Shown here: piece after piece, positions 11,753 to 23,344 of the stretch | Layout: the number at the start of each line of letters is the position of its first letter | Numbering within the stretch: the first letter of the stretch is position 1 | DNA from: Viola odorata | Lineage: Eukaryota; Streptophyta; Magnoliopsida; Malpighiales; Violaceae | Assembly: GCA_963691705.1 (NCBI GenBank) | Contig: OY829543.1 | Location: 52,742,564 to 52,806,563, forward strand | Direction of reading: 5' to 3' | Length of the DNA stretch: 64,000 nt | Program-made: the position numbers and the translations under genes | The notes under the pieces: generated by a model | What the model saw: only the letters and a program-made list of their open reading frames with translations | The model's database searches: none | What the model was told of the DNA's origin: nothing

Positions 11753-14740
11753 TTACTTCTTGGCAAAAGTAATGGTCATGGGCTTCTGGGGAGTAATCTT
11801 GAAACCCTGAAGTGCCTGCATCGCCATTGTTGACTGTGTGTCATCTTCAAATTCCACAAATGCAATACCCGGCCTTGCTTCAATCATCCGGACTTCCTTA
11901 AACCCTGGGTAGTTTTCGAAGAGCACTTGCAACATCATACTGGTAGCTTCATGTGGCAAATTCTCAACAAACAGGATGTTATTTGGAGGAGCTGTTTCTC
12001 GTGCACCTTGGTTGCCTTGGCGCAGAGGGGCCTACAAACAAACCGTGTAATGATCAGATATATTGGAATCCATAAGATTCATCTTCTCAAAAGTCAAGAC
12101 TGATCGGAGCACATGCAAAATATACCAAGAGGAATTTGGGGTATGTTGTTAATCTCAGAGTTGAGATCAGTAGGCCAACCACAGGCACACCTCAAAATAT
12201 GATCAAATGGACACACTTCAGAATATATCAGCTAGACACTACGAAATCCTTTCCATTTTCATGCAAATGAAACATGAACATTGCATGCACCACAAGGCCT
12301 AAGCCTAGTTTCTTAACCCATGAAATACCATAACAGACAAGGCAATGCATGATACAAGAGTGTGAGGAGAGAGAAGCTAACTCTAACTCTAAAATGTAAA
12401 ATGAGTATCCCACTTACCAGGCCCCCGTTACTCTCGGAATGTTTGCCGTTGGCAGTGGATGATTGCAATGCTTCTTCAGCACGTTTCTTCCTTTCAGCTG
12501 GAGACACAACTTCATGTCAATAATTTGCACATAATAAGAGATCAATTAAACATTTAAAAAAAAAAATATCAACCACAACTTTAAGATTAGAATTAAGATC
12601 CTTCAGTCAGATTATACATTCAGATTCTGTACGTGGATGCTGGTCAACCAGATAATCATAAAAGCATAAACCCACAAGTAAATCTCCGGACTCAAAACAA
12701 TAAGCACAAAGTTGATGGGGGAAGATTCTCAAGGAATCATTGAATTTTACATATATATATGCATTCTCCCTTCTGCTTACCTGAACCAGGATTGAGGCAT
12801 CACAAACAATTCCTTTTGGAACCTCATCCTTACAAGGGGCCATATCACACACTCACACGATGGGCCAGGCCCACCCCAAGCTCACACGAGAGTAGAATAG
12901 GATCCTCCTTAATACCATTTGTATCACCACAAAGCGAATGATTAGGCTTCACATATATACTACAATGTCTCTAATTCCCATCCACTATGGGATCAGAGAA
13001 CCACAGAAAGGTGCCCAAGTTTATATTTATGGTTGTATTTAACTAGTCAGGTATTTTGTAATCTCAAGGTAATAGAGGGACAGAGAAGGGGTTCAATTTT
13101 ACATGTTCTAACAGTTTTTTACTAATTACTACTATGCTTTCAATCTGGGTTTTATTTTATAAAATATCTGAGGAAATTATATAAATGGTTTTATTAGGGT
13201 TTCATGAATAGGAATATTTCTTTCTTTGTATTAGGTGTTATACTAGTCAGATCCCTAGTCACTGAGGATCGGGTTCCATCTTTAAATGCCTATGTTTGTA
13301 ATGTTTGACAGGAGTTGATTAGTTAATAATTTGAGAGAGGCTTTGTGATCCAATTCTTAGGTGCCATCCCAAGACTTGTAGGTGTAACCAGTTAGATTTT
13401 TCTCTTTCTTTGTTAAGGGTGCCCTTGCACTAATATTCAAACTTCCTGACAACCTTGAAACCAACCTAAGATTACCTAGAACAAATCCCAATCCCATCCA
13501 AAGAAGACCATAACCCTCAGTTCAACCTAAACAAAGAAAAAGAAAAAAAAGAAACACCTGGATAGCATGATAACTGCAAGGCTGACAGCACTAATGTATG
13601 CAAACAGGATAGCTCTGTAAGTTTATCCAGTGCTGCTATTGAAAAGGAAGGTCCTCCTTATCTAACTGTTATATTTTCACAAATCTGTCGTTGTCTAATC
13701 AATAGGATTTCATGGTTCTAATGTGTCCTAACTAGCTATTAGTTTATTTGCATTTCATGTTGTAAAAGGAACTCTACATACAATTGAAAACACACATTTG
13801 TCAAAACAAAGCATACAATTATTTTGCCAATGTAAACAGGGCATTTAGTTTTTTAAGAGAAAAAAACAGTTTATGCACCAACAACCACCCAGAATAGACT
13901 CACCTTTTTCTTCTTGCTTCTTCCTTTTCTTTGCATTCGGGTCATACACTCCCTCCACTTCAGTAAGGCAATCAGATTTTGTTTTTGCATACTGAATTCT
14001 CTATACATCAAAGCAAACAACCACACAGATGTTCACATATCAGAACAATACATCGCTCTTTCAGATCTCAGTAATATAAACAGAATTGTTATAAATCAGG
14101 TGACAAAATTTTAATCCTCAATTTCTATCCATACTTTTCAGAGCCAAAACAAAAGAAATGTTAGCACCACTTCTGATTCCTGCAAATATACCATTGTGAG
14201 GAACATACAACTAGCCAAAAAATAAAGTTTGTGGAGGGCAGATTTCATAGAAAAACGATCTAAACTATGAAAATGTTCCGAGAAGGGTTAAATTGCGAGA
14301 CGGGTAGTAGCATAAGATCATAGTACACAGGAAAAGCATGCATAATTCATGACAGCAAAGATAACCAACAACAACTAAATTGACCAGAAAGACAGACTTT
14401 TATGGTTACCATGGGTTTATCATAAAATGGAAATCCTTGCATCTGACGAACTGCATTGCTAGCAGCTGTTATTTCACTGAACACAACCCAAGCTTGGCCT
14501 CGAAGCTTGGGTGTTTTCAAGGCAACAACATCCAAGATCCTTCCGTATTGCGAGAACAGACAATAGAGTGACCTCTTCAATTCTGTTAGTCCAAAAAGAG
14601 AGAAAATAAGAACAAACTGGCTAGTGAAATAACAGAGAGAGTGAGACAACGAAAGCAGGAGATATACCTTCTTTTTTTACCTTCTCGTTGAGGTTCTTGA
14701 CATATATTGTTTGGTTTGGAGGTATGTCACCCGTTAACAT
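11753..14740 (-). CDS. U2 small nuclear ribonucleoprotein B'' (U2B'')
   Basis: Five exons read on the minus strand: 14740-14668, 14582-14410, 14000-13904, 12497-12418 and 12031-11753. They total 702 nt and 233 residues, the usual length of plant U2B''. It is an RNA-binding subunit of the nuclear U2 snRNP that, with U2A', binds stem-loop IV of U2 snRNA for branch-site recognition. RRM1 spans about residues 8-90, with RNP2 IYVKNLN and RNP1 RGQAWVVF. A lysine-rich linker (KKRKKQEEK, then a coiled [12 protein letters not shown]) follows. RRM2 spans about 158-233, with ILFVENLP and PGIAFVEF. The start sits in [14 protein letters not shown], the family N-terminus. U1A is the close paralogue, but [20 protein letters not shown] fits U2B''. 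The 3' UTR probably reaches about 11490. Confidence 0.93.
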
Positions 14741-14888
14741 GGTTCTCTGCTATAAAAACCTAAACCCTAGACAGTCACAGGAGGAGGAAGGAGAGGAGAC
14801 ACGGTAAAGAGAGTGGGCGAGAGGACGACGGAAGGGCTCTGCTGCTGTTAGAAGCGAGTAAAAGCTCTAAAGTTCTGCTTATAAAAGT

Positions 14889-14931
14889 TGGGCCTTCCGA
14901 ATGGATCAACTCCTAAATGGGCCTAGGCCCA
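14889..14931. promoter_or_regulatory. Site II (TGGGCC/GGCCCA) cluster upstream of U2B''
   Basis: Three TGGGCY-type elements lie at 14889-14894, 14918-14923 and 14926-14931, 150-190 bp upstream of the U2B'' start. A telo-box-like AAACCCTAG sits near 14763. In plants this combination is common in promoters of genes for translation and RNA metabolism. Confidence 0.45.
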
Positions 14932-14934
14932 CTA

Positions 14935-16396
14935 TTTCAGTTGGGTTTGCTTAATTAATTTTCTTCTTCTTCTTCTTTACTAGATAATTAGTTTTTATTA
15001 GGTTTTGTATCTTATAAAATTTTCTTTTTAATTTTATAGGTCTTCTTTTTATTTATTTATATTACATGCTATTAATGCGGAAAATAATTTTTTTGGCTCT
15101 GCCACACCTTATGTTCATCGTGAGACAAATTTGCTTATCACATTAAATGATTCGTTGGATAGCTTAAAACTATGACTCTCTTATAATATAATTATTTAGA
15201 GAAAAAAATAAAATTATTTACAATATACTTCTTCTGAATTTTTATAATTGTTCATTTTGAATAAAAAATTGTTTGTAATTCGTTGTCGTATTTATAATTT
15301 TTAGAAAGTTAATTGGTGTATTCTAATTATAGTTTTTATCTTTCCCAAAAGTTATAAAATCTAACTATGATAAATTTAAAATAAAATAATTAATATGGTA
15401 AAAAAAGATAATTAATGAAATGTATTTATAACCGAAATCAATAATTATTTTAATTTATATAATTATAGTTAAAAAAATAAAATTCATGCGTCCTATCATA
15501 TATGCCTTGTTGGGTTCTTAAATATCTTTGTTACTAGAAAAGCAGAAAGTCTTCGTCTTTGTCTTTCAAAGTTAAGGAAGAAAAAAAAGGTTGTTGCATT
15601 AGTAAATTCTACGACCTAATAGATTATGCTTTTATTGCCAATGGGTTAATAATAAACAAATTTAAAAAAATGTCATTATAATACAAGTTGACTAAATTAC
15701 CAACGTGTTTACCAAGCAATACATTGAACGTGGCGCAAGCCATCACCTTTGACCCATTCAAACCTAGAAGGACAGCGGAGTGACAACGATGCGCCCATGT
15801 AACACCTCCTAATGGAAAAGGGTATTAGCAAGAAATATATGATGATAAGTCAGGCAATCTTTTTGGCTAAGAAAAGACCCGTAATTTAAGTTTTAAGTTC
15901 GAACTTTACATATATATATTTTTAAAACCTAACAATTCTTAAAGAGTTACTACTTATAATATTTGAACAAAAATAATCTTTCATCCAGAAATACAGATAT
16001 CACTGAAGAAAAAAAAAGAGAGAAACAACATGCATCCTAGAACCCTGTGCTACTTAAAACCGAATGGAATTGATAAAAGAAACGACACTAGTACATGGGT
16101 GTGATACAAAATTGAATCGAGGGTTGATCGGTTTGCAATTCGAGTAGAAGAGCAGAGAGGCCTCAAAACAATCAAAGAATAAGTTTCAACTAAAGAGCAA
16201 CTACTATATAACCCCTATCCTATGTCCTGTACCTATACAATTTGGACTTTACAGAAAACACATTCCCTGTAGAAGAAAAAAAAATATATAGGTACAAACA
16301 AAACCAAACAATTAAATTAACTTGACTGTCTTATTCTTTTGTGGTATGTATACTGATCCATTCCAAAAGCAACCTTCCAAATATATATAGTTTAGT
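14935..16396. other. Intergenic between U2B'' promoter and WRKY 3' end
   Basis: Strongly AT-rich sequence with poly-A/T runs. The right end (about 16050-16396) is probably the 3' UTR of the WRKY gene. I recognise no gene or transposon ends. Confidence 0.55.
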
Positions 16397-18794
16397 TTAG
16401 ACCAGCATGGATGCCAAAAACAAGTCATCCCTTGGTTCTTCCTTGGCTCTTGAAAAAACATCATCTGTCGACTGGTTCATGAAAGGATTGCCAAAACCTG
16501 AGAATTCTAAACCGCCTCTGCTTTGAGACGTCTCAAAAGTGAAGGGTGGTTTCCCTTCAGATGCTGGTGGTAGGAGCCTTCTATTGTCCAGAGTGTGTGA
16601 GATGGAGTTCTTAGAAACATGACTCATGGCCAATGGCCTTACTGCCATAGCTGCATTGTTGTTGTTGCTGTCTTGCAATGCTCCAGTGGCTGCGTGGCTA
16701 CCACGAGCAGCAGGAACATCATGGTTGTGCTTCCCCTCGTACGTTGTGATCACTGCCCTAAGATCATGAGATGCTCTCTCCACATGCTTCCTTACTGGGC
16801 ATCCTGGATGTGTGCACTTGTAGTAACTCCTATAAGCAAAAACAAATTCACATCAGTCTACTGTAATCGGCACACCAACACATATATTCCTGACTTCTTT
16901 AGCAAAAAGATACATAAAAGAGCAATCATATAGTACAATATTGTGACTGAAAAGCGCAGCTATCAGAAGTTTTTTCAAAACATCAAACTGTTGAAAGTGG
17001 TAGAATTTTTGTTTGACAAGAGGCAACCGTATCTAAATACCTAACTATCATACAGCATAAAATGCATATTCCCCTTTACAACAATTTTTTGAAGAGTCTC
17101 GAAAAGAGCAAACCCTTGCTCGAACGGCAATAGTTCCCTGCCCTGAAGAGGAAGAGAGGATACCCGCAAACAACACCAAAGAACAATTTAAATAAGAAAT
17201 TATCAAAGCTTCACCTTGGATTTGGATTTCCTTTCACCACCTTCTGCCCATATTTCCTCCACCTGTATCCATCATCTAGGATGTCTATGTCACTTGTGGT
17301 TTGAACTACAACTCTCGGCTCCCTTACTGTTCTGCTCCCACCCCCGGATGCCGAAATCCCTTCATTATCACCCTCTCTTCTCCTGAGGGATGCACAAACA
17401 AGCATTAGCCATGACGATCATTCAAAATTCCAACGAAATTAGAACAACATTAAGCCAATATTGGTTATAGGAAAATTCATTACCATCTTTTCGCATCGGG
17501 TTCATCTTCATCAAACTCATGATCACCCCCACCGGATTTACTCTTGTGTGAATCAAACTCATCATTCCCTATCGATACTGAAGAATTCTCAGGTGTGGCA
17601 ACAGAATCCATCTGTCCACTACCATAACTCACCACTGACTGCTCCTGGATCTCATTTTGCGTAGGATTAGCAATTTGAGTAGTTGCATGATTAGAAGCTG
17701 TCGACGAGGTTGATGGTGACCTCCTACTGGACTGAGGTTTAGGATGGTTATGGTTACCCTTGTAAACTATTTCAGTAATCTCTCCCTCTATAGATCTCTC
17801 AACTTTCTTCTTTGTTGGGCAACTAGGGTATGTGCACTTGTAATAACTTCTTGGATTCTCACTTCCTTTAACTTGTTTCTGACCATATTTCCTCCAATTG
17901 TATCCATCTTCAGACCTCCTCTGCTCTCTCACCGACTGGTATTGCGGTTGCTGACTGCCACCACCATCAGATTGGAATCCATTCTTAATTTGATTGCCTG
18001 CCTGTTTTGCAGTAAACTCAGGGGAAGAGCTCACTACAGAAGCAGAGTATTCCACAAGACTCTTTGTCTTTGACGACCCAAGACCATCTTGCCTTGAACC
18101 TTCTTGAAAGCTCCAAGCTTGTTGCTGCGCCACGAAACCAAAATGAAACTCAAAATCGAATTCAAGGCCAAACTACAGCATAACCAAGAGCACAAAGGAG
18201 CAAACTTTAGATACTTACACGTTGAATTGCGGTATTGGACGATTGAAACATGGGTTGGCTTGCCGGTTGCTGAAAAGAGAAATCAGTGCAAAATTTGTCA
18301 CCTTGCTGGTTGTTACCACCAGAATTAGGCATCCAATTGAAAGTTTGGGCTGGAAATGTCCCAGTTGTAGGAGATGGCAGAATCTGCAGACAAAAGCAAC
18401 AGAAAACAACCCAGTAAGGAAAAACGCAAAATTACAAGAAATTGAAAGAGAAACAGATGAAATAAAAGGGTCGATGAATTACATTAGAAGGGTTCCATAG
18501 GACAGGAGAATCAAGAAGTTCTGCTGGGCTTAAACCAGGAGGGATGGAGAAGTAAGCGGAAGGGGAAACAGGAGGAGGGGAGATGGGTGCCAAGGAAGGA
18601 GGTGTGATCGTCTTGAATTTGGGGACACCAGACCCAGTCGAGCGCCTGACTTGTTGTTGAGAATAGTGACTGTTACTATCAAATTCATGGGTTGAAGAAG
18701 CAAGAAGGTGAGAGAAAGAGGAGGTCATGAAGGAAGAAGAAGAATGGTGCGAATTGACAGAGGTGTCTAAGCTGCCAGAAGAAGAAGCCATCAT
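16397..18794 (-). CDS. Group I WRKY transcription factor (WRKY25/26/33 clade)
   Basis: Five exons: 18794-18483, 18383-18219, 18124-17484, 17382-17215 and 16829-16397, giving 572 residues. The start is ATG at 18794; the TTG just upstream is not a plant start. Two WRKY domains are present. The N-terminal one has WRKYGQK at about 236 and zinc ligands in [15 protein letters not shown] and NHNHP. The C-terminal one has WRKYGQK at about 414 with [15 protein letters not shown] and KHNHDVP. The intron inside the C-terminal domain after NPNPR is the conserved group I position. The N-terminus has a run of SP/TP sites ([34 protein letters not shown]), the MAP-kinase docking and phosphorylation cluster of WRKY33-type factors in defence and stress signalling. 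It acts in the nucleus on W-boxes. It lies tail to head downstream of U2B'' on the same strand. Confidence 0.93.
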
Positions 18795-18829
18795 CAAAAG
18801 GGAAAAGGATAATCAAATCAATCTACCTA

Positions 18830-19629
18830 AGCAGCAGAGTTGAAAATTGAAAGTTGAAGAAGAGAAGAGATGGTCATAATTTTGGGAAAAAGGGAGTGTG
18901 TGAATGAGGAGGTTTCTTGTGGGAAGGAGGAGAAAGTGAGTGTTTGACTATGGAGATGGATAAATATTTCATGTATTATGCTTTTCTCTGTTTTTTGCTC
19001 TTTTTGTTGGTCAAAACTGGTGTTCTGACTGTTATGGCGGCTAGCACTAGCAGCATGGAGTGTACGACACTGATTCCGCAACAGATTGGTACATCAATTG
19101 TAAATTTGTTTGTAAGACAAAAAGAAAATTATAAATTTGTAATGTATAAAGTTGGTGGCATCCGCATTGCTACCGCCCAACTATCGGTATTCGGTATATC
19201 ATATACGAAGGAAGAATACTCTAATTTGGGATACTTTCAGTACAAATAAGAAAAAATGGAAATTTGATTCGATTTAAAATTTTATAAGAGTTTATTTATT
19301 AGTATTTTTTTACATATGAAAACTACCTAAAAAATCTCCAAATCCAAGTCCCATCAGATCCTAGTACCCCCAAGTCCGCCAAATCCAAGTAATTTTTTGA
19401 CATTAGTGTGACACTCTTCCTCTCATTTTTCAAGTCAACAAAAGTTTCATAATCATAAAGTGAAGAATTCATCAATCCTTGCTACAAAAATCTCCTCAGG
19501 ACGGAGTCCCTCTTCTAGAAGAATAGTATTCTCCAAATGCATATTTTTCCAGAAGAAGTTGCATAGGCTTGTATAAATCCGAACGAGGAGACTCAATATG
19601 TTCAATTGCTTCAAAAGTTTAAAGACGTA
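18830..19629. other. WRKY 5' flank and intergenic sequence
   Basis: The left end is the 5' UTR and promoter of the WRKY gene. The remainder to the mariner-like element has no gene I can support. Confidence 0.5.
19009..19014 (-). promoter_or_regulatory. Candidate W-box (TTGACC) upstream of the WRKY gene
   Basis: TTGACC on the minus strand lies about 215 bp upstream of the WRKY start codon. A TTGAC core on the other strand lies at about 18937-18941. WRKY33-clade genes are often self- or cross-regulated through such sites, but single hexamers occur by chance. Confidence 0.3.
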
Positions 19630-20159
19630 CTCTCTCCATCCTTTTTTAATGGACGTTTGGGGTGTGAATCGTTGTCCACGATTAACTGATGCTTCCTTTT
19701 TTTCTTTCCAAAATTACCCTTTCAAACGACGTGTCATTCGGCCAAGACTACGCGTCATGTAGGTGATTAGACAGAAATGAGAGGGAAAGCTCAAGTCTGC
19801 TGACAATTTGGAGGGAACGAAATATTTGGGCCTAGCGCGAAACATAGGCCTTTATCCGCTATTCTCATTGACAACAACCTTGGGAAGAGAAACACACTTC
19901 ATCATCTGTGATTACTAAAAATAAAACTTGAGAATAAGAATCAAAATTGTTTCAAAGATGGATGAAAATGTTGTGGGTGTTTATTTCGACGACTCACAGT
20001 ATGACAACGCTTATGAATTTGACGATTCAACCAACATGTTCGTTAAGGATTCCATTGATGTTGTGGAAGAGCAGCGGGCTTATGTGATTGGTGTTTCTAT
20101 TGTTGCACCTGTAGAATGTGAGGAGGATGAAATTGTGGAGGACACATATGAGAAAGAAG

Positions 20160-21165
20160 ATTGTGTGGAAGAGGCAGTGACTGGATTGCTCTAAAAAAAT
20201 CAAGGTCCAAGACATTTAAATCAGGGGAGTCAGGAGGTTGACAGGTGAGAGTCACATTCATTCCACTTAGCTCAATTGCATTCAAAAAACCAACATCATA
20301 AGTGGCTATGTGAGTTGGGGCATTGTCTTGTTGAATAAAAATGTGTTCTGTAATGTTATCCCTAAGTCACTTGCTTGCAATGGCAGGTAACACCCTCTCA
20401 ATCATAAACTCCCTAATTGTTACCCTGCTGATTTTAGAAATAGGTTTTAGCTCGAGTGTACCTCGAGGCCTATTCTGACTTGACCTAGCAACAACAACAA
20501 TACGAACTAAAGGAAAAATTCCAATCTTGCCATCAAACGTACAACAACCATTACAATCAAACCTTGGCTTAGCAACAGCAACTAAGAACATCAGCTTAGA
20601 AATAAAATTGGCATTTTTTTATTGTTCTTACTAGATCTTCTTCATCATGCAGAAGGTAATATGTATGGGACCTCTTAGTCAGATAGAACCACTTCTCATC
20701 AATGTGCACAACATTGTCCATATTCTTAAAGGTTGGATCGTGTGGCATTGTTGCTGGATTGAAGGATGCCAGACAATGGTTGACTCTGCTCTCCAGATTC
20801 TTATCTGTCAATGTTGGATGAATCGCATTGTTATGCCGCCTAATCACACCTTATTTCAACTTCACATGCAAATAAGATTTCCTAACTCTCAAAGTTGCTG
20901 CCAGAGACCTCAATGTTGTTCTCTTCCTCAGTGGAATATCTTTGATTCTCTCCAAATTGAAATCAACCTTTTTTCTACCACTATTCTAGACTCGATCATT
21001 AGCATACTAGTGCTGACCTTAATTTATTGCTCGCTTCTAGATCCTCTGTATTGTGCGGATGTCCACACCAAACCGTTCTAACACCTCCCTCGTTGTTGTT
21101 GCATTCAACTTGCCATCTTCACTCCTCGCTAGCAGCATTGCGTAGACCGCCAAACGTTTTCATCG
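20160..21165 (-). pseudogene. Mariner-like transposase pseudogene (DD39D)
   Basis: Reading the minus strand from about 21165, several frames together give a degraded helix-turn-helix region with REVLERFGVDIRTIQRI. A longer open block at 20847-20596 follows with the first catalytic Asp in VVHIDEKWFYLTK and then YYLLHDEEDLV. Near 20330-20190 the second and third Asp motifs QQDNAPTHIATYDVG and QPPDSPDLNVLDLDFF are readable. Stops and frame changes separate the blocks, so it is non-functional. Motif order and spacing match plant DD39D transposases. Confidence 0.8.
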
Positions 21166-21311
21166 TTCGATAGCTCCTTTCGGTGACCTAACCAAATGTC
21201 ACCACTAAACACTCAAATTAAAGGCAAAAATGAATGAAAACAAATTAAATAGGACAGTTGGACAAAGTGTTTTAGTACCTACCGGGGCGTTCATGTCTGG
21301 GATGTTTTTAG

Positions 21312-22389
21312 TAGAGCTGTCAAAACGGGTCCGGGACCCGTGGACCCGACCCGGTCCCGGCAATTCGGGCCGGGTCCGGGACCAATTTCTGGTCCCGTTT
21401 TGAGTCGGGTCAGGTCTGGTCCCGACCAGGGAAATCCCGGGTCCATTCGAGCCAGACCCGTCACGTCTCGGGTCCAAACCCGAATCAAAATCAAAATCAT
21501 TGTCTTACTAGGTAATTAAATTGTTGTTATTTATATTAATAATTATTTATTAGCCCTAATCAGATCTGCCCAAAACCAATAGCCACACCTTCGCCGGCAA
21601 CCTTCTCCTCACAGCAACCTCCTAAGTCCTAAGTGCCCAAACCACCAGATCAGCCCAAGACCATTAGATCTGCCCAAAAGCGTCAGTTGCTGACCTCCAT
21701 CTCCCCACAACCATCTCCTTCTCCTCACTGCCTCCTCCTCTTGTGAAACAATCCATCACCAACACCAACTCTACCCAATAGAAGTTGGAGTTTTGGAAGG
21801 AAGGAGGGGAAGGTGTGTAATTGAAATTGAAACTGAAAAGAAAAGAAAATCCTATTTCAGACACCTTTATCGTTGGTGTTGATTTTGAAGAACTTGCTCT
21901 AGGGCTAGAAGTCTCTTCTTCCACGAAACAGAAACATTTTTTTGCAAATTTAGTGACTGATAGACCAATCATCTTCTTCTGCAGGTTTTGTGAAAGACCC
22001 AGATTTTGTTTGCCCAATCTTTGTTTGATAGGTAGGATAGTGATTTGGGATTGCAATGCGGTGGTCATAAGGGTGTTATGATAAATAAGAAATAAGAAAG
22101 AAAGAAATAAGGAAAATACTCCAGGTTTGGTCCGGGTAAAAATGAGGAAGAATGCAGAAAAAAGGAAAAAAAAGGAAAAGAAAACAGAAAAAAATACATT
22201 TAACAAAAAAAAATAAAAAAAAATCGGGTCCGGGTCTGGTCCCGGACCCGGACGATTTAGCCGGGCCAGGACCAGGACAAATTTCTGGTCCCGTTTTTTC
22301 ACGAGACCGGTCGGGTCCAGACCCGGATTGTCCGGGTCTGGTCGGGTCCGGGCTGGGTCCGGTCCCGCGGACCCAGATTGACAGCTCTA
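21312..22389. mobile_element. Non-autonomous hAT-type element nested in the mariner-like element
   Basis: A 1078-bp element starts TAGAGCTGTCAA and ends with its exact complement. It is flanked by GTTTTTAG (21304-21311) and GTTTTTGG (22390-22397), an 8-bp target duplication with one mismatch, which is the hAT signature. Both arms are dense in GGGTCCGGG/CCCGGACCC subterminal repeats. The right half carries a purine-rich tract (about 22082-22230) next to the GC-rich arm. I found no transposase. Confidence 0.8.
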
Positions 22390-22397
22390 GTTTTTGG

Positions 22398-23318
22398 GCT
22401 ATAGTTGTTCATCGCCGCCGGAGAGGGTAGAAGACAACTGCTCAAGGCTAGGACAGTTGGCTTCAGGGGATTCAGTGATCCCAATTGGGATAGTTGGGGC
22501 TAGGCTGCCTTCCGAAGGCTCCCTTGAAATATGATTTGAGTCGGCTATGGGAGAAGTCATCCCAGATTTTCAGATAGATTAACAATGTTATTATTGTTGA
22601 ATTGAAACGAAGGAGGGAGATATGGAAGAAGTAACCCATGTGTAATAAATAATCGAAAATGGAGGGAAGGAAATGTAATTTGAATTTGGTCAAATTTTTT
22701 AGTTAATTGAAATGCCCAAATTTTAGCGGGTTCGATTTAGGGTTGGAGAGCATAGTGAGTTGGAGGCAAAGAAAAGGGTGAGGAGAGATTGATTTTTTTT
22801 TTGAATGTGCTGGGTTTTAAAAATTCAAAAATTTGGTTTGAATTTCAACCACGCAAACTGGCCCACGCATTCAGCAGCTGATTTTAATAACCGCTCTTGT
22901 AGGCCTAGTGTCTATTAAAAAAAACAGAGGGAGTATCTGCATGTTCATCTAAAAAAAATGTAACACTCTTAATCACTAAGAGTATATTTTAGTGGGTCTC
23001 GAAAGTCATATCATTAATTACGTGGGTATTAATGTGTCATTTCATGTCGCTTCTTGGCATGGACAAAGCCATGTGGCTTCTAATGGGTAAGTTTTTTTTT
23101 TCCATAAATAGTTATGTAATTTATTTTGTTAGAAAAATTATTCAGATGAATTTTAAATCAAATTGAATGAAATTATATAAATAACGAGTATTAACAACTT
23201 GAAAGTTGAAATCGAACAAGGAAGTATAGTCATCAATAAAACTAACTAGCTAAATTATTTCTTTAAGAGAAAAAAACCTAAATACTAAACTTTATTTATT
23301 TATTTTTTGCTTTCCTGA
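22398..23318. repeat. Tandem duplication, copy 1 (mariner right end plus flank)
   Basis: This block starts in the right end of the mariner-like element, crosses its TA boundary at 22934 and runs on through unrelated flank. It is repeated about 950 bp downstream with numerous substitutions and small indels. The repeated content includes a GATTTTAATAACCGCT block before the mariner end and a TTAATGTGTCATTTCATGTC block after it. Confidence 0.75.
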
Positions 23319-23344
23319 AACATGATTTGAAACGTTACCAAAGA

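Larger units (their letters stand above)
19630..22933 (-). mobile_element. Mariner-like element (plant DD39D), decayed, with nested hAT-type insertion
   Basis: The ends are imperfect inverted repeats starting CTCTCTCCATCC (left) and, on the other strand, CTCCCTCTGTTTT (right), both running into TTTTTTAATRGAC. TA flanks both sides (19628-19629 and 22934-22935). The total is 3304 bp, of which 1078 bp is a nested element at 21312-22389. The interior carries a broken plant mariner transposase on the minus strand. The ends resemble Stowaway MITE ends, as expected for the plant mariner family. Confidence 0.85.

Noticed and set aside
17744..18073. Plus-strand frame across the WRKY gene
   Set aside because: Antisense shadow of WRKY exon 3, whose frame is confirmed by WRKYGQK and zinc ligands.
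18917..19249. 110-codon plus-strand frame upstream of WRKY
   Set aside because: No recognisable domain. It overlaps the WRKY promoter and leader, and only one hydrophobic segment is visible, as random AT-rich sequence often gives.
19928..20194. Open frame on the plus strand in the mariner-like element
   Set aside because: It is antisense to the degraded 3' part of the transposase and matches no family; its acidic composition is a shadow effect.
21664..22302. 212-codon minus-strand frame in the first hAT-type element
   Set aside because: Low-complexity Phe/Leu-rich translation of the purine tract and GC-rich arm, no transposase motif.
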